Assembly (NCBI GenBank): GCA_036502005.1
Contig: DASXZH010000003.1
Location: 4,808 to 68,807, forward strand
From: DASXZH01 sp036502005
GTDB lineage: Bacteria; Armatimonadota; Fimbriimonadia; Fimbriimonadales; Fimbriimonadaceae
Length of the DNA: 64,000 bases
Direction: 5' to 3'
A model generated the notes under the pieces. It was not told the origin of the DNA. It saw only the letters and a list, made by a program, of their open reading frames with translations, and made no database searches. Below, in pieces: positions 27,380 to 35,704 of the stretch. A program made the position numbers and the translations under genes. The stretch's first letter is position 1. Every line of letters begins with the position of its first letter.

Positions 27380-27856
27380 GTGCAAGCCGGACAGACCCAA
27401 TTCGAAGCCCCTCGCGGCGTAAGCGAGATCGAGGTGCGCCACGGCTTTGCCCAAGTCCACTTCGTCCTCGGTTCGCGAGAGCTCACAATTAAGCGCCTGG
27501 AAGTCCTAAAAGTTATCGCCGAGGCCGGCGTCAGCCACAAATATCTGCAACTCACCCAGAACGGGTTGGCCCTCATAATAGCCGAAGCTCAAGTCGCTGA
27601 AATGGAGGAACTCCTAAACAAGGCGGGCATCACTTTCGAGCTCAACAAGGGCCGGAGCATGATCCTCGTGAAGTCAATCGGGCTTTGGGAAGAGCCGGGG
27701 ACCATTGCATCGATAGTCGAAGCCGCGATCGCATCTGGCGTCCAAGTCGACCACGTGGGCGATATGCACGACCGAATGTATATGGTGGTGAAGGGTGAGG
27801 TCGCTGAAGACACCGCCGCGAAGTTTAGAGAGCACCTTACGGGGCGAAAGAATTGA
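27380..27856 (+). CDS. tandem ACT-domain protein upstream of aspartate kinase
   Basis: 158 aa from GTG 27380. Two ACT-like units: VSEIEVRHGFAQVHFVLG ... LEVLKVIAEAGVSHKYLQLT and SMILVKSIGLWEEPGTIASIVEAAIASGVQVDHVGDMHDRMYMVV. No catalytic domain. Its TGA overlaps the TTG start of lysC (TTGA), so the two are translated together. I infer that it forms an extra regulatory subunit sensing lysine or threonine for the kinase; binding has not been shown by the sequence. Confidence 0.75.
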   Translation: MQAGQTQFEAPRGVSEIEVRHGFAQVHFVLGSRELTIKRLEVLKVIAEAGVSHKYLQLTQNGLALIIAEAQVAEMEELLNKAGITFELNKGRSMILVKSIGLWEEPGTIASIVEAAIASGVQVDHVGDMHDRMYMVVKGEVAEDTAAKFREHLTGRKN

Positions 27857-29175
27857 AGATAAAGGTTCTCAAGTTTGGTGGCACCAGCGTGGCCACCAAA
27901 GAAGCCAGAGCCGCTGCCGCCCAGCGCGTTTTTGATGCCCGCGAGCAGGGTTTCAGTCCCATCGCGGTGGTAAGCGCAATTGGCAGAAAAGGGGCGCCAT
28001 ACGCCACCGATACCTTGATAAACGAGTTCAAAGAGGTCAATCCCCAGCTACCTGCCATTGCTAGAGAGTTGGATTTAATCATGGCTTGCGGCGAAATCAT
28101 CTCCGCCGCCATCTTCTCCCAGTCTTGCCGTTCACTCGGGTTTAAAGCGGCCGCCGTGACCGGCATGCAGGCCGGGATTAGCACCGATGGCAAATTTGGC
28201 AACGCTCGCATTGTAAGCGTCGATCCCAAGAAGATCTTGGCCCTTTTGGAAAGGGACGTAACGCCCGTGATCTGCGGTTTTCAAGGCTCGCCAGTGGACG
28301 AGCCGGATGAGATCACCACCCTCGGCCGGGGCGGCACAGACACCACCGCAGCCGCCATCGGGGCCGCCGTAAAAGCCTGCGCAGTAGAAATTTATACGGA
28401 TGTGGACGGCATCAAAACCGCCGACCCGGACTCCGTCCCCAATGCCCCAACGCTAAGACGCATGAGCTACGACGAAGTGGCGGAACTCGCACACCTCGGC
28501 GCAAAGGTGCTTCACCCCCGCGCGGCCGAGATTGCCATGCGTTACTCAATCCCCCTTTGGGTGAAGAACTCGTTCAGCGGTGACGAGGGCACTGAGATCG
28601 TGAGCGAAGATGTTTCTTACTCACGCAACGTCACTGGCATCACCCACTCCGGAAAGCTGGTTTACCTCCAGTTCGATTTGGCGAAGCTGTCGCAAATGGA
28701 TCGAGCTAAGTTAGAGCGACAACTCTTTGCCATGTGCGCGCGGTTTGGTATCGCCCTCCACATGCTAAATCTGAGTCCTGAAGGCGTGGGATTTGCCATC
28801 AATCGCGAGCAGTATGCCAACGCGGAGCGCTTGCTGGATGGGCTCGTTATTCCCATCGCGTCTGGCAAGGATTTCATTCTGCAGTTGGGTACGGCTTCAC
28901 AAAAGGTGCAAGCTCAGCAGGAGATGTTGCGCCACGTGCAGCCGGTTGTAGCCGAAAAAACCGAAGGTTGCACCATGATATCCGTTATAGGGCGGACGTA
29001 TTTCGGCAAACCGGGCGTGTTTTATCGGATCCTCCGTATCCTTCACGAGGCAAAAGTGCAGGTTTTCCAAACGGCAGACAGTGACTTTTCGGTGAGCTTC
29101 CTGATTCCCGAGACCGAAACCTACCGCGCGGTTAGAGTGGTTCATGACAACTTGGTACCTGAAAGTGTCTCGTAG
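27853..29175 (+). CDS. lysC: aspartate kinase
   Basis: 440 aa from TTG 27853. The N-terminus VLKFGGTSVATKEARAAAA is the kinase phosphate loop; GRGGTDTTAAAIGAAVKACAVEIYTDVDGIKTADP is the aspartate-binding and catalytic motif; MSYDEVAELAHLGAKVLHPRA is another family signature. Two C-terminal ACT units follow (LVYLQFDLAKLSQMDRAKLERQ; TMISVIGRTYFGKPGVFYRIL). It phosphorylates L-aspartate, the entry step to lysine, threonine and methionine. The start overlaps the upstream ACT-protein stop. Confidence 0.95.
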   Translation: MKIKVLKFGGTSVATKEARAAAAQRVFDAREQGFSPIAVVSAIGRKGAPYATDTLINEFKEVNPQLPAIARELDLIMACGEIISAAIFSQSCRSLGFKAAAVTGMQAGISTDGKFGNARIVSVDPKKILALLERDVTPVICGFQGSPVDEPDEITTLGRGGTDTTAAAIGAAVKACAVEIYTDVDGIKTADPDSVPNAPTLRRMSYDEVAELAHLGAKVLHPRAAEIAMRYSIPLWVKNSFSGDEGTEIVSEDVSYSRNVTGITHSGKLVYLQFDLAKLSQMDRAKLERQLFAMCARFGIALHMLNLSPEGVGFAINREQYANAERLLDGLVIPIASGKDFILQLGTASQKVQAQQEMLRHVQPVVAEKTEGCTMISVIGRTYFGKPGVFYRILRILHEAKVQVFQTADSDFSVSFLIPETETYRAVRVVHDNLVPESVS

Positions 29176-29182
29176 TTCTGAG

Positions 29183-29305
29183 CCCTTCCCCTTGCGCTCC
29201 GGGGAGTCGAATCCACTCGGAGGGGGTTCAAGGGGGAAACCAGACCGATGGCTTGTGCGGTCAGGTGCCCCTTTTAGTGGAGGGGGAAGGGTTGGGATGG
29301 GGGTC
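29183..29305 (+). repeat. second copy of the CCCTTCCCC/G-run element
   Basis: Starts CCCTTCCCCTTGCGCTCCGG like 7198-7217 and ends with G-runs 29282-29286, 29289-29291, 29294-29296 and 29299-29303 with 2-base loops. Compared with the first copy the hairpin interior is longer and one TAGGGTTGGGAT unit is absent. Lies between lysC and folP. Confidence 0.75.
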
Positions 29306-29338
29306 TTATGGGAGCAGAGCTTCGCGAGGAGCAATTAG

Positions 29339-30166
29339 TTGACCTTTAGCCTCCCTCCAAACCGCCCCGCGCTTATGGGCATCCTCAACGTGACCCCCGA
29401 TAGCTTCAGCGACGGCGGCCTCTACGCAACCACCGAATCCGCCGTAGCCAGAGCCCTCCAAATGACAGAAGAAGGCGCAGACATCATCGATGTCGGCGCC
29501 GAATCGACAAGGCCCGGTTCTCAACCGATCACAGAACAAGAAGAGTTAAACCGCGCACTCCCAGTAATAGAAAAACTCGCAAATCAAAACATAACCCTAT
29601 CAATCGACACGCAAAAGCCGGAAGTCGCCAGGCAAGCATTAAGAGCGGGCGCCAAAATCATAAATGATATCGGCGGTTTGCGAGACCCCCAAATGTTCGC
29701 ACTCTGCGCGCAAGAAAAGCCCTACATCTGCATCATGCACATGCAGGGCACGCCAGAGACCATGCAGCAAAGCCCAAAATACGAGAACGTCACAGCAGAA
29801 GTAAAAACCTACCTCCTCGAAAAAGCCCAACAGGCCATAAAAGAAGGAGTTCCAAAGGAGAAAATCTGGATCGACCCCGGCTTCGGTTTCGGCAAAACCC
29901 TAGAGCAAAACCTCATCCTGCTCAACCATCTAGAAGCCTTCACCGAAACGGAATTCCCTGTCCTCATCGGCGCTAGCCGTAAAGGGTTCCTAAGCAAAAT
30001 CGCAGGCACGGAAGGTTCAGATCAGAGGCTCGAAGCAACCCTCGCCTTCCAAACCATCGCACAAGTAAAAGGGGCACGGATAATCCGTGCCCACGATATA
30101 ATAGCGGCAAAAAGAACGATGAATGCCGTCGCCGCTATAACGGCAGCTAACCTACGACCCCAGTAG
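29339..30166 (+). CDS. folP: dihydropteroate synthase
   Basis: 275 aa from TTG 29339, supported by GAGGAG seven bases upstream. Motifs: MGILNVTPDSFSDGG, GADIIDVGAESTRPGS, and FPVLIGASRKGFLSKIAG, the pterin and pABA sites of DHPS. It condenses 6-hydroxymethyl-dihydropterin pyrophosphate with p-aminobenzoate in folate synthesis. No other folate gene is adjacent. The last 20 bases overlap the convergent secreted-protein gene. Confidence 0.95.
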   Translation: MTFSLPPNRPALMGILNVTPDSFSDGGLYATTESAVARALQMTEEGADIIDVGAESTRPGSQPITEQEELNRALPVIEKLANQNITLSIDTQKPEVARQALRAGAKIINDIGGLRDPQMFALCAQEKPYICIMHMQGTPETMQQSPKYENVTAEVKTYLLEKAQQAIKEGVPKEKIWIDPGFGFGKTLEQNLILLNHLEAFTETEFPVLIGASRKGFLSKIAGTEGSDQRLEATLAFQTIAQVKGARIIRAHDIIAAKRTMNAVAAITAANLRPQ

Positions 30167-30983
30167 ACTGGAGCGCTTTAGAGCCTGACGGTGGAACAAA
30201 GGTAAAAGTGGTATTGGTTGGAGCGGTCACCTGCGGAGTGATGGAGAGGATCACTTGCAGGTTCTTGGGGTTGGAAGTATCCGTATTGTCTGCCTCGGCC
30301 ACATAGATCGCGGTGATAACATAGCCCTCGGTGCCATCGGGGAGAGCCGTGCTGGTTCGCTGCAGAACAATGGACCGGTTTACCGTGCCCGTGACTTCGT
30401 ACGTCACGTAATCCATAACCGCGCTTGGTGTGTAAGACGTGCCCGTGATTGGGTCAATCGCCGGGCCGGTAGTGGTGTTGATTTCGGTCATCTCGCCGCT
30501 GCTCCAAGGGCTGTAGATAGAAGCATCCGCGCCATAAGCTTCCTGAAGGAACCTGGCCGCGTAGTTTCCGCGAAGGCCGGAGAACGAATCAAAATGCTGG
30601 AGCAAGTTCATGCGGTAATCCGATTGGGCGGTGTTGGTGGTCGCTGCGTAATAGTGAGCGAGGTAAGAACGCTGGGTGGGATAATAGTTGAACAGAGTCT
30701 CGCCGTCGGCCACCAACTGGGCGACTTGTACACCATTAACATAGTCCGCTGCCGCCATCTTTGCCGAATTGGCCGTCTGCTCGGTCGGGTCCCACACCCA
30801 GTCGATGATTTCGGAAGAGTTGGTTTGCTTTTGGTTGTTCTGGCGAATCGAATCGACTTGAATTTGAACCGCAGGGAACTCCCGCATGTTTTGATAAGCC
30901 GCCTGAATCTTAACCACGTCATCGGTCTGCGCAAAAGCCGCCGCCGATAAACCAAACACCACACCTAGGAAAATCTTTCTCAC
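30147..30983 (-). CDS. secreted protein, LolA-like character uncertain
   Basis: About 278 aa. I place the start at GTG 30983, giving signal peptide VRKIFLGVVFGLSAAAFAQ; the open frame to 31043 adds 20 residues of no signal character. The mature protein opens with VVKIQAAYQNMREFPAVQIQVDS and contains ETLFNYYPTQRSYLAHYYA, reminiscent of LolA/DUF2092-type unclosed barrels, but the match is weak. Overlaps folP's 3' end by 20 bases, tail to tail. Confidence 0.6.
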   Translation of the reverse strand: MRKIFLGVVFGLSAAAFAQTDDVVKIQAAYQNMREFPAVQIQVDSIRQNNQKQTNSSEIIDWVWDPTEQTANSAKMAAADYVNGVQVAQLVADGETLFNYYPTQRSYLAHYYAATTNTAQSDYRMNLLQHFDSFSGLRGNYAARFLQEAYGADASIYSPWSSGEMTEINTTTGPAIDPITGTSYTPSAVMDYVTYEVTGTVNRSIVLQRTSTALPDGTEGYVITAIYVAEADNTDTSNPKNLQVILSITPQVTAPTNTTFTFVPPSGSKALQSTGVVG

Positions 30984-31105
30984 AACAGTATCTTGTGACG
31001 AGTCTAATTTCCATGAAGTTCGAAAAAAACAATAGTTGCGCAAAGGGCGCTAAATAGGGAACTTTTCCCTCAAACCGTTCTTCAAAGTCAGTTTTTGCCG
31101 CCGGA

Positions 31106-31111
31106 TATAAT
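31106..31111 (+). promoter_or_regulatory. TATAAT -10 element before thrS
   Basis: Perfect TATAAT 44 bases before the thrS ATG, giving a leader of about 38 bases that includes GGGAGG. No convincing -35 was seen. No T-box (no GGTGG-type antiterminator) is present. Confidence 0.45.
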
Positions 31112-31155
31112 AGGTGTTACAACTCGTTCCCATTGTATGGGAGGGCCCCAAAATT

Positions 31156-32949
31156 ATGCAAGAACGCTACGAAGACTCATACCTCTATCGCCTCAGGCAC
31201 TCCGCCGCTCATCTGATGGCTCAGGCCATCACCGAACTCTATCCAGGCGTAAAGCTTTCCATCGGACCTCCGATCGAAAACGGCTTCTACTACGACATCG
31301 AATTCCCCGAACCTCTGCGCGAGGAAGATCTGGAAAAGATCGAGAAGCGCATGAAGGAGCTTTCCAGCCTCGATCAGAAGATCGTGCGCAAGGTCGCCAA
31401 GGACCGCGCTGACGCCCGAAACACGATCCTAACAGAGGAGATGCCGGGCCAGGGCCCGGAAACGGCCGAGTACAAGTTGCAATTGTTAGACGCTGTACCT
31501 GATGGCCAAGATATCTCCTTCTATGATCAGCAGCGAACAGACCGGGAAGGGAAATTTCACCGCTTTATCGATCTTTGCCGTGGCCCGCACGTGGAGAGCA
31601 CGAAGGAGATCAAGAACTACAAGCTGATGAGCATTGCCGGCGCCTACTGGCGAGGTGATGTGAAGAACAAGCAGCTTACGCGCATTTACGGAACTGCCTT
31701 CGAAACGAAGGAAGAACTGGAACTGCATCTTCACAACCTCGAAGAAGCTCGAAAAAGGGACCACCGAGTGCTCGGCAAAGAGCTTGGCCTCTTTATGTTC
31801 TCGCCCAGGGTTGGCCCCGGATTACCCCTGTGGCTCCCAAAGGGAACAGCGCTTCGCGAAGCGATGGTCGAATTCCTCCGTTTTGAACAACTCAAGAGAG
31901 GCTACGACCCCGTTATCACGCCTCAAATAGCTTCAATCAAGCTGTATGAGAAGTCGGGGCACATCATCACGTTCAAAGACAAGCTGTTCCCGTTCATGGA
32001 AGACGAAGAGAAGGAAACCTACATCCTCAAGCCGATGAACTGCCCCTTTCATATCGAGATTTATGCCTCCCAAATTCGCAGCTACCGCGATCTCCCGATC
32101 CGCTACGCGGAGTTCGGAACGGTCCACCGATACGAACAGAGCGGCGAAGTTACGGGCATCCTAAGGGCGCGAGGCTTTACGCAAGACGATGCCCACCTCT
32201 TCGTGCGCCCGGATCAATTGTTGGATGAATTTATCGGCGTGGTTCAACTCATGCAGGTGGTGCTAAAGAAACTGGGCCTTACAAATTACAAGGCAAGACT
32301 TGGCACAAAGGATCCAAAGAGCGATAAATACATTGGGCACGACTCTAACTGGGAGCTCGCCACAAACGCGATCAAAGATGCGTGCCACAAAGAAGGAGTG
32401 GAGTATTTCGTCTCCGAAGGTGACGCCGCGTTTTACGGTCCCAAACTCGACCTGATCATCAAGGATGCCCTCGGCCGAGATTGGCAGATGGGCACGGTTC
32501 AAGTGGATTACAACCTGCCGGAGCGGTTCGAGTTGGAATACATCGGCGAGGATAGCAAGCCGCACAGGCCAATCATGATTCACCGAGCGCCATTTGGCTC
32601 GTTGGAGCGCATGATCGGCCTTCTTACAGAGGAATACGCGGGAGCATTTCCACTCTGGCTTGCGCCGGTCCAAATCGCCGTTCTGCCCATCGCAGACCGT
32701 CATGTGGATTTCGCTAATGAACTGGCCGATAAACTTCGCGACCAAAGGTTCCGAATCCACGTTGACGATCGCCGCGAGACCCTAGGAAAGAAGATCCGCG
32801 AGAACCAACTGCAAAAGGTGCCGTACATGCTCATCCTCGGAGACCGGGATATCGAGAACAACACGGTCGGCGTTCGCAGTCGGGAAGATGGCGATCTCGG
32901 GGCGCTCAGCTTAGAAGCATTCCTAGCAAAGGTAAGGGAAGAACTGTAA
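31156..32949 (+). CDS. thrS: threonyl-tRNA synthetase lacking the TGS domain
   Basis: 597 aa from ATG 31156 with GGGAGG about 11 bases upstream. Editing domain intact: RHSAAHLMAQAI (HxxxH) and CRGPHV. Class II core: PRVGPGLPLWLPKG, KPMNCPFHIEIY (zinc Cys), FGTVHRYEQSG (motif 2), GFTQDDAHLFV, IHRAPFGSLERMIG (motif 3), then the anticodon-binding domain (LADKLRDQRFRIHVDDRRETLGKKIR). The usual N-terminal TGS domain of about 60 residues is missing: the protein begins only about 11 residues before the editing HxxxH. The frame extends to 31114 but the added 14 residues are not TGS. Confidence 0.95.
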   Translation: MQERYEDSYLYRLRHSAAHLMAQAITELYPGVKLSIGPPIENGFYYDIEFPEPLREEDLEKIEKRMKELSSLDQKIVRKVAKDRADARNTILTEEMPGQGPETAEYKLQLLDAVPDGQDISFYDQQRTDREGKFHRFIDLCRGPHVESTKEIKNYKLMSIAGAYWRGDVKNKQLTRIYGTAFETKEELELHLHNLEEARKRDHRVLGKELGLFMFSPRVGPGLPLWLPKGTALREAMVEFLRFEQLKRGYDPVITPQIASIKLYEKSGHIITFKDKLFPFMEDEEKETYILKPMNCPFHIEIYASQIRSYRDLPIRYAEFGTVHRYEQSGEVTGILRARGFTQDDAHLFVRPDQLLDEFIGVVQLMQVVLKKLGLTNYKARLGTKDPKSDKYIGHDSNWELATNAIKDACHKEGVEYFVSEGDAAFYGPKLDLIIKDALGRDWQMGTVQVDYNLPERFELEYIGEDSKPHRPIMIHRAPFGSLERMIGLLTEEYAGAFPLWLAPVQIAVLPIADRHVDFANELADKLRDQRFRIHVDDRRETLGKKIRENQLQKVPYMLILGDRDIENNTVGVRSREDGDLGALSLEAFLAKVREEL

Positions 32950-32956
32950 TACAGGC

Positions 32957-33005
32957 AAAAATCCAATACCGAAACTAGCGAAAATGGCGAATATCCAATA
33001 TAGGA
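32957..33005 (+). repeat. weak heptamer-phased stretch
   Basis: Words such as CAATACC, GCGAAAA, TGGCGAA and TATCCAA follow each other at 7-base steps between thrS and the prepilin gene; weaker than the other arrays and without a visible inverted partner. It ends in AGGAGA, the prepilin ribosome-binding site. Confidence 0.4.
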
Positions 33006-33015
33006 GAAATGCCAC

Positions 33016-33366
33016 ATGAGACGCCGAGCCTTTACATTGGTCGAGATTATGATCGTGGTTTTGATCATAGGAATCCTGCTCATGATAGCTGTACCGCAGT
33101 TCATGATGGCGCGCGAGAACTCGCGCCAAAAGAGCTGCTTGTCCAACCTATCTGAGATCAATGACGCCAAAGCACAGTGGGCGACCGCAACCGGGCAATC
33201 CGATACGGCCACGCCAACCACAAGCCAGCTTGCGCCAGCCTATATAAAAGTGTTTCCAACGTGCCCGACAACAGGGGTTTACGAAATAAATCCTGTTGAC
33301 GAGAATGCAAGCTGCTCTTACCAGAGCGGCGATTGGCCCCACATACTCACTTCGGTTGGCGGCTAA
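33016..33366 (+). CDS. type IV prepilin-like protein
   Basis: 116 aa, AGGAGA 9 bases upstream. Short basic leader MRRRA, then FTLVEIMIVVLIIGILLMIAV, the prepilin peptidase site (after Ala, before Phe, with Glu5) and hydrophobic helix. The tail has two cysteine pairs' worth of positions (SCLSNL, FPTCPTTG, ASCSY) and ends after 110 residues, close to major-pilin or minor-pseudopilin size. It would be processed by PilD and assembled by a type IV pilus or type II secretion machine, none of which is encoded nearby. Confidence 0.9.
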   Translation: MRRRAFTLVEIMIVVLIIGILLMIAVPQFMMARENSRQKSCLSNLSEINDAKAQWATATGQSDTATPTTSQLAPAYIKVFPTCPTTGVYEINPVDENASCSYQSGDWPHILTSVGG

Positions 33367-33367
33367 G

Positions 33368-34588
33368 CTATTCGCTTCGAAGCGAAGCGACAGGATCTTT
33401 GCGGGCTGCTTTCATCGCAGGAAGTAGCCCGAAGATCGTTCCCGTTACTAGGCTCACGATAAGGCCGAGGGCGACCACCCCGACACTGAACTCCGGCCGA
33501 ATCTTGGTAAGCGAGGCAAGCAAGACCCCGCCCGCATAGCTGATCCCAAGCCCGGCAATGCCGCCAAGGCACGTCAGAATGACTGCCTCAGCTAAGAACT
33601 GAATAAAAATATCGCTCTGTTTCGCCCCTACCGTTTTGCGGATGCCGATCTCTTTGGATCGCTCGCCGACCGACATGAGCATGACCGTCATTATGCCAAG
33701 TCCGCCGACAACAAGTGCAATAGAAGTTAAACCGGCCAAAAGCGAAGTCAACAAACTCATGATGCGAAAAACCACATCCAGCAGGTCCTTCTGGGTCAAA
33801 ACCGAAAACTGCTGACGCGAAAGCCTTTGCGCCAGCGCCGCTTGCACTGCGGGAACTAGCAATTTGGGATCGAAATCCGGCTTGGATTCGATCATGATCC
33901 GGTTGAGTTGGGGATTCGGCACCGAATCTCGCACCTGCTCATAGGGTAGATAGGCCATATTCTCAAAGCCGCCCATCGAGAACAGGCTGTCCTCCGCCTT
34001 CGGGTCTATGGTGACGCCGATCGCCTTGTAATCGCCGCCGTTGATTTTGACGGTCTTGCCCAGTGCATCCGAACTTCCGAAGAGGCTTTCCTTGGCGATA
34101 GATCCGATCACGCAAACCCGGCTGTGGTTGTCCGCTTCCGTGTAAAAGCGCCCTTCGCTAAGTTTGCTCGGATGAATATAAAACCAGTCTGGGCCGGCTC
34201 CTATGATAAACGTACTTTGGCTTTCATGCTTGCCATTCCGGATCCCGCCGCCGACAAACATGAGAGGGGCTGCCCGCTCAACGCCGGGCACTTTGCGGAC
34301 CCGCGTCACATCCTCGTCCCGCAGGTAGCTGATGCCGGCCAAATTGGGTGAGAAAAGGGAGCTGTCGCTGATTTGCCCCGGAACTACTACAAGTAGGTTT
34401 ACACCCAGGCCCGTAACCTGCTTGCTTACATCGGCTTCGACGCCCCTGGCCACACTTACAAGGAGGATAATGGCCGCTGCACCGACGGTGATGCCGGTCG
34501 CGCTTAAAACCGCCCTTTGGAGGTTCTCACGTAGGCTGTGCCATGCTGCGGAGATGTTGTTGCAGAGAGAAGCCACCTGTTGGTTCAA
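33368..34588 (-). CDS. MacB-like ABC transporter permease
   Basis: About 406 aa from TTG 34588 (GTG 34576 is an alternative). One N-terminal helix (AVLSATGITVGAAAIILLVSV), a large periplasmic MacB-PCD domain (GLGVNLLVVVPGQ ... SDALGKTVKINGGDYKAIGV), and three C-terminal helices with the FtsX motif (GGLGIMTVMLMSVGERSKEIGIRKTVGA). MacB-type permeases move lipoproteins, peptides or toxins using mechanotransmission. The ATPase and membrane-fusion partner are not adjacent; the stop is one base from the prepilin stop. Confidence 0.9.
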   Translation of the reverse strand: MNQQVASLCNNISAAWHSLRENLQRAVLSATGITVGAAAIILLVSVARGVEADVSKQVTGLGVNLLVVVPGQISDSSLFSPNLAGISYLRDEDVTRVRKVPGVERAAPLMFVGGGIRNGKHESQSTFIIGAGPDWFYIHPSKLSEGRFYTEADNHSRVCVIGSIAKESLFGSSDALGKTVKINGGDYKAIGVTIDPKAEDSLFSMGGFENMAYLPYEQVRDSVPNPQLNRIMIESKPDFDPKLLVPAVQAALAQRLSRQQFSVLTQKDLLDVVFRIMSLLTSLLAGLTSIALVVGGLGIMTVMLMSVGERSKEIGIRKTVGAKQSDIFIQFLAEAVILTCLGGIAGLGISYAGGVLLASLTKIRPEFSVGVVALGLIVSLVTGTIFGLLPAMKAARKDPVASLRSE

Positions 34589-34689
34589 CGTTGGAGCTTT
34601 GCGGAATGTCTCATGAGTTGGATTTAAGAGTTGGTCGGTTTTTGAATTTCACGCGTCGACTCAGGGAAGAATACGGCGGAAGAATTATC

Positions 34690-34850
34690 ACGCAAAGACG
34701 CAAAGCTCGCAAGATTCGGAATGACACACAATGTAAATTTGCCATTGCAAGGAAGTAAAGGTGTGCCGTAGGCGCGCTGGAGCGACGCGGCAGTATTTTA
34801 TCGAAGTCTCTAGCGGCGTTCCCGGTGTCGCCCCTACGGGGCTTTCGGAA
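34690..34850. repeat. intergenic repeats: ACGCAAAG units and a GCCCC-TAC-GGGGC hairpin
   Basis: CACGCAAAGACGCAAAG (about 34689-34705) is an 8-base tandem. 34830-34842 is GCCCC-TAC-GGGGC inside GTCGCCCCTACGGGGCT, the form of a common dispersed bacterial repeat. The spacer 34589-34951 shows no gene. Confidence 0.6.
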
Positions 34851-34940
34851 AAAAACGCTTAACTATTACTAGGCCCTTCAGCCTTCGCTAAGTCTTCTCG
34901 GCCCTTTGGACCTGGACTAATCGACTTCTGGAAAAGCGAT

Positions 34941-34946
34941 TAAAAT
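34941..34946 (+). promoter_or_regulatory. -10-like TAAAAT before the SGNH lipoprotein
   Basis: TAAAAT ends 5 bases before ATG 34952; leaderless pattern, no Shine-Dalgarno. Confidence 0.4.
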
Positions 34947-34951
34947 AAAAC

Positions 34952-35704
34952 ATGTCGCTAAACGGCTGGGCGCGCGCAACTGCACTTCCATTACTCGGAC
35001 TTTGCTTATCCTGCCAATCCGAACCAGCTTCCGACGTTGTCCCCGCCATCTCATCTAAGCACGTCGCGGCTCTAAAGGCGCAATCCTTGCATACTCACAA
35101 ATATTCCTATCTCGCCCTTGGCGATTCGTACACGATCGGCGAGAAGGTCGATCGAGCCCAGAACTATCCCAGCCAGCTCACGAAAGCGCTGCGGAATAAG
35201 CAGATCGATATCGATGATCCGGAGACCGTCGCCGTTACCGGCTGGACGACAGGCGATCTGCTTCACGCTATTTCTGCCACTCCGCCAGTTCTAAGTAAAT
35301 ATGACTTGGTGACCCTTCTTATCGGGGTTAACAATCAATACCGGGGTCAGCAAATGCCGCTTTTCATTAAAGAGTTTGGGACTTTGCTGAAGGAGGCGGT
35401 TGGCTTTGCAGGCGGCAAGGAATCCAAAGTGGTGGTCATTTCGATCCCCGATTGGGGGGTGACGCCCTACGCTGCAGGGCGGGACCGGGAGAAGATCGGT
35501 AAGGAAATCGACGAGTATAACCGGCAATCCAAAGCCATGTGCGCAGCGGAAGGGATTGCTTACGTGGATATTACGCCGACTTCTAAAAAGGCGGCAAGCG
35601 ATGCCGCATTAGTTGCGGGTGACGGGCTTCATCCCAGCGCGGCCATGTATTCGCTTTGGATTCCTTCGATTCTGCCAGCGGCGGAAAAAGCGGCCAAGTC
35701 TTGA
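34952..35704 (+). CDS. SGNH/GDSL hydrolase lipoprotein
   Basis: 250 aa. Lipobox LCLSCQ gives a lipid-anchored extracytoplasmic protein. SGNH blocks: YLALGDSYTIG (nucleophile Ser), TGWTTGDLL, LVTLLIGVNNQYRG (block III Asn), GDGLHPSAAMY (catalytic Asp/His). These are esterases or acyl-hydrolases for lipids or acetylated sugars. The TGA stop lies inside the TTG start of the macro-domain gene (TTGA), so the two are translationally coupled although one product is exported and the other cytosolic. Confidence 0.88.
   Translation: MSLNGWARATALPLLGLCLSCQSEPASDVVPAISSKHVAALKAQSLHTHKYSYLALGDSYTIGEKVDRAQNYPSQLTKALRNKQIDIDDPETVAVTGWTTGDLLHAISATPPVLSKYDLVTLLIGVNNQYRGQQMPLFIKEFGTLLKEAVGFAGGKESKVVVISIPDWGVTPYAAGRDREKIGKEIDEYNRQSKAMCAAEGIAYVDITPTSKKAASDAALVAGDGLHPSAAMYSLWIPSILPAAEKAAKS

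Noticed and set aside
30255..30950. 231-aa forward frame across the secreted protein at 30147
   Set aside because: Arg/Val-rich, no domain; the reverse frame has a signal peptide and plausible composition.
31044..31155. T-box leader ahead of thrS
   Set aside because: Only about 38 bases lie between the -10 and the start; no antiterminator-type sequence.
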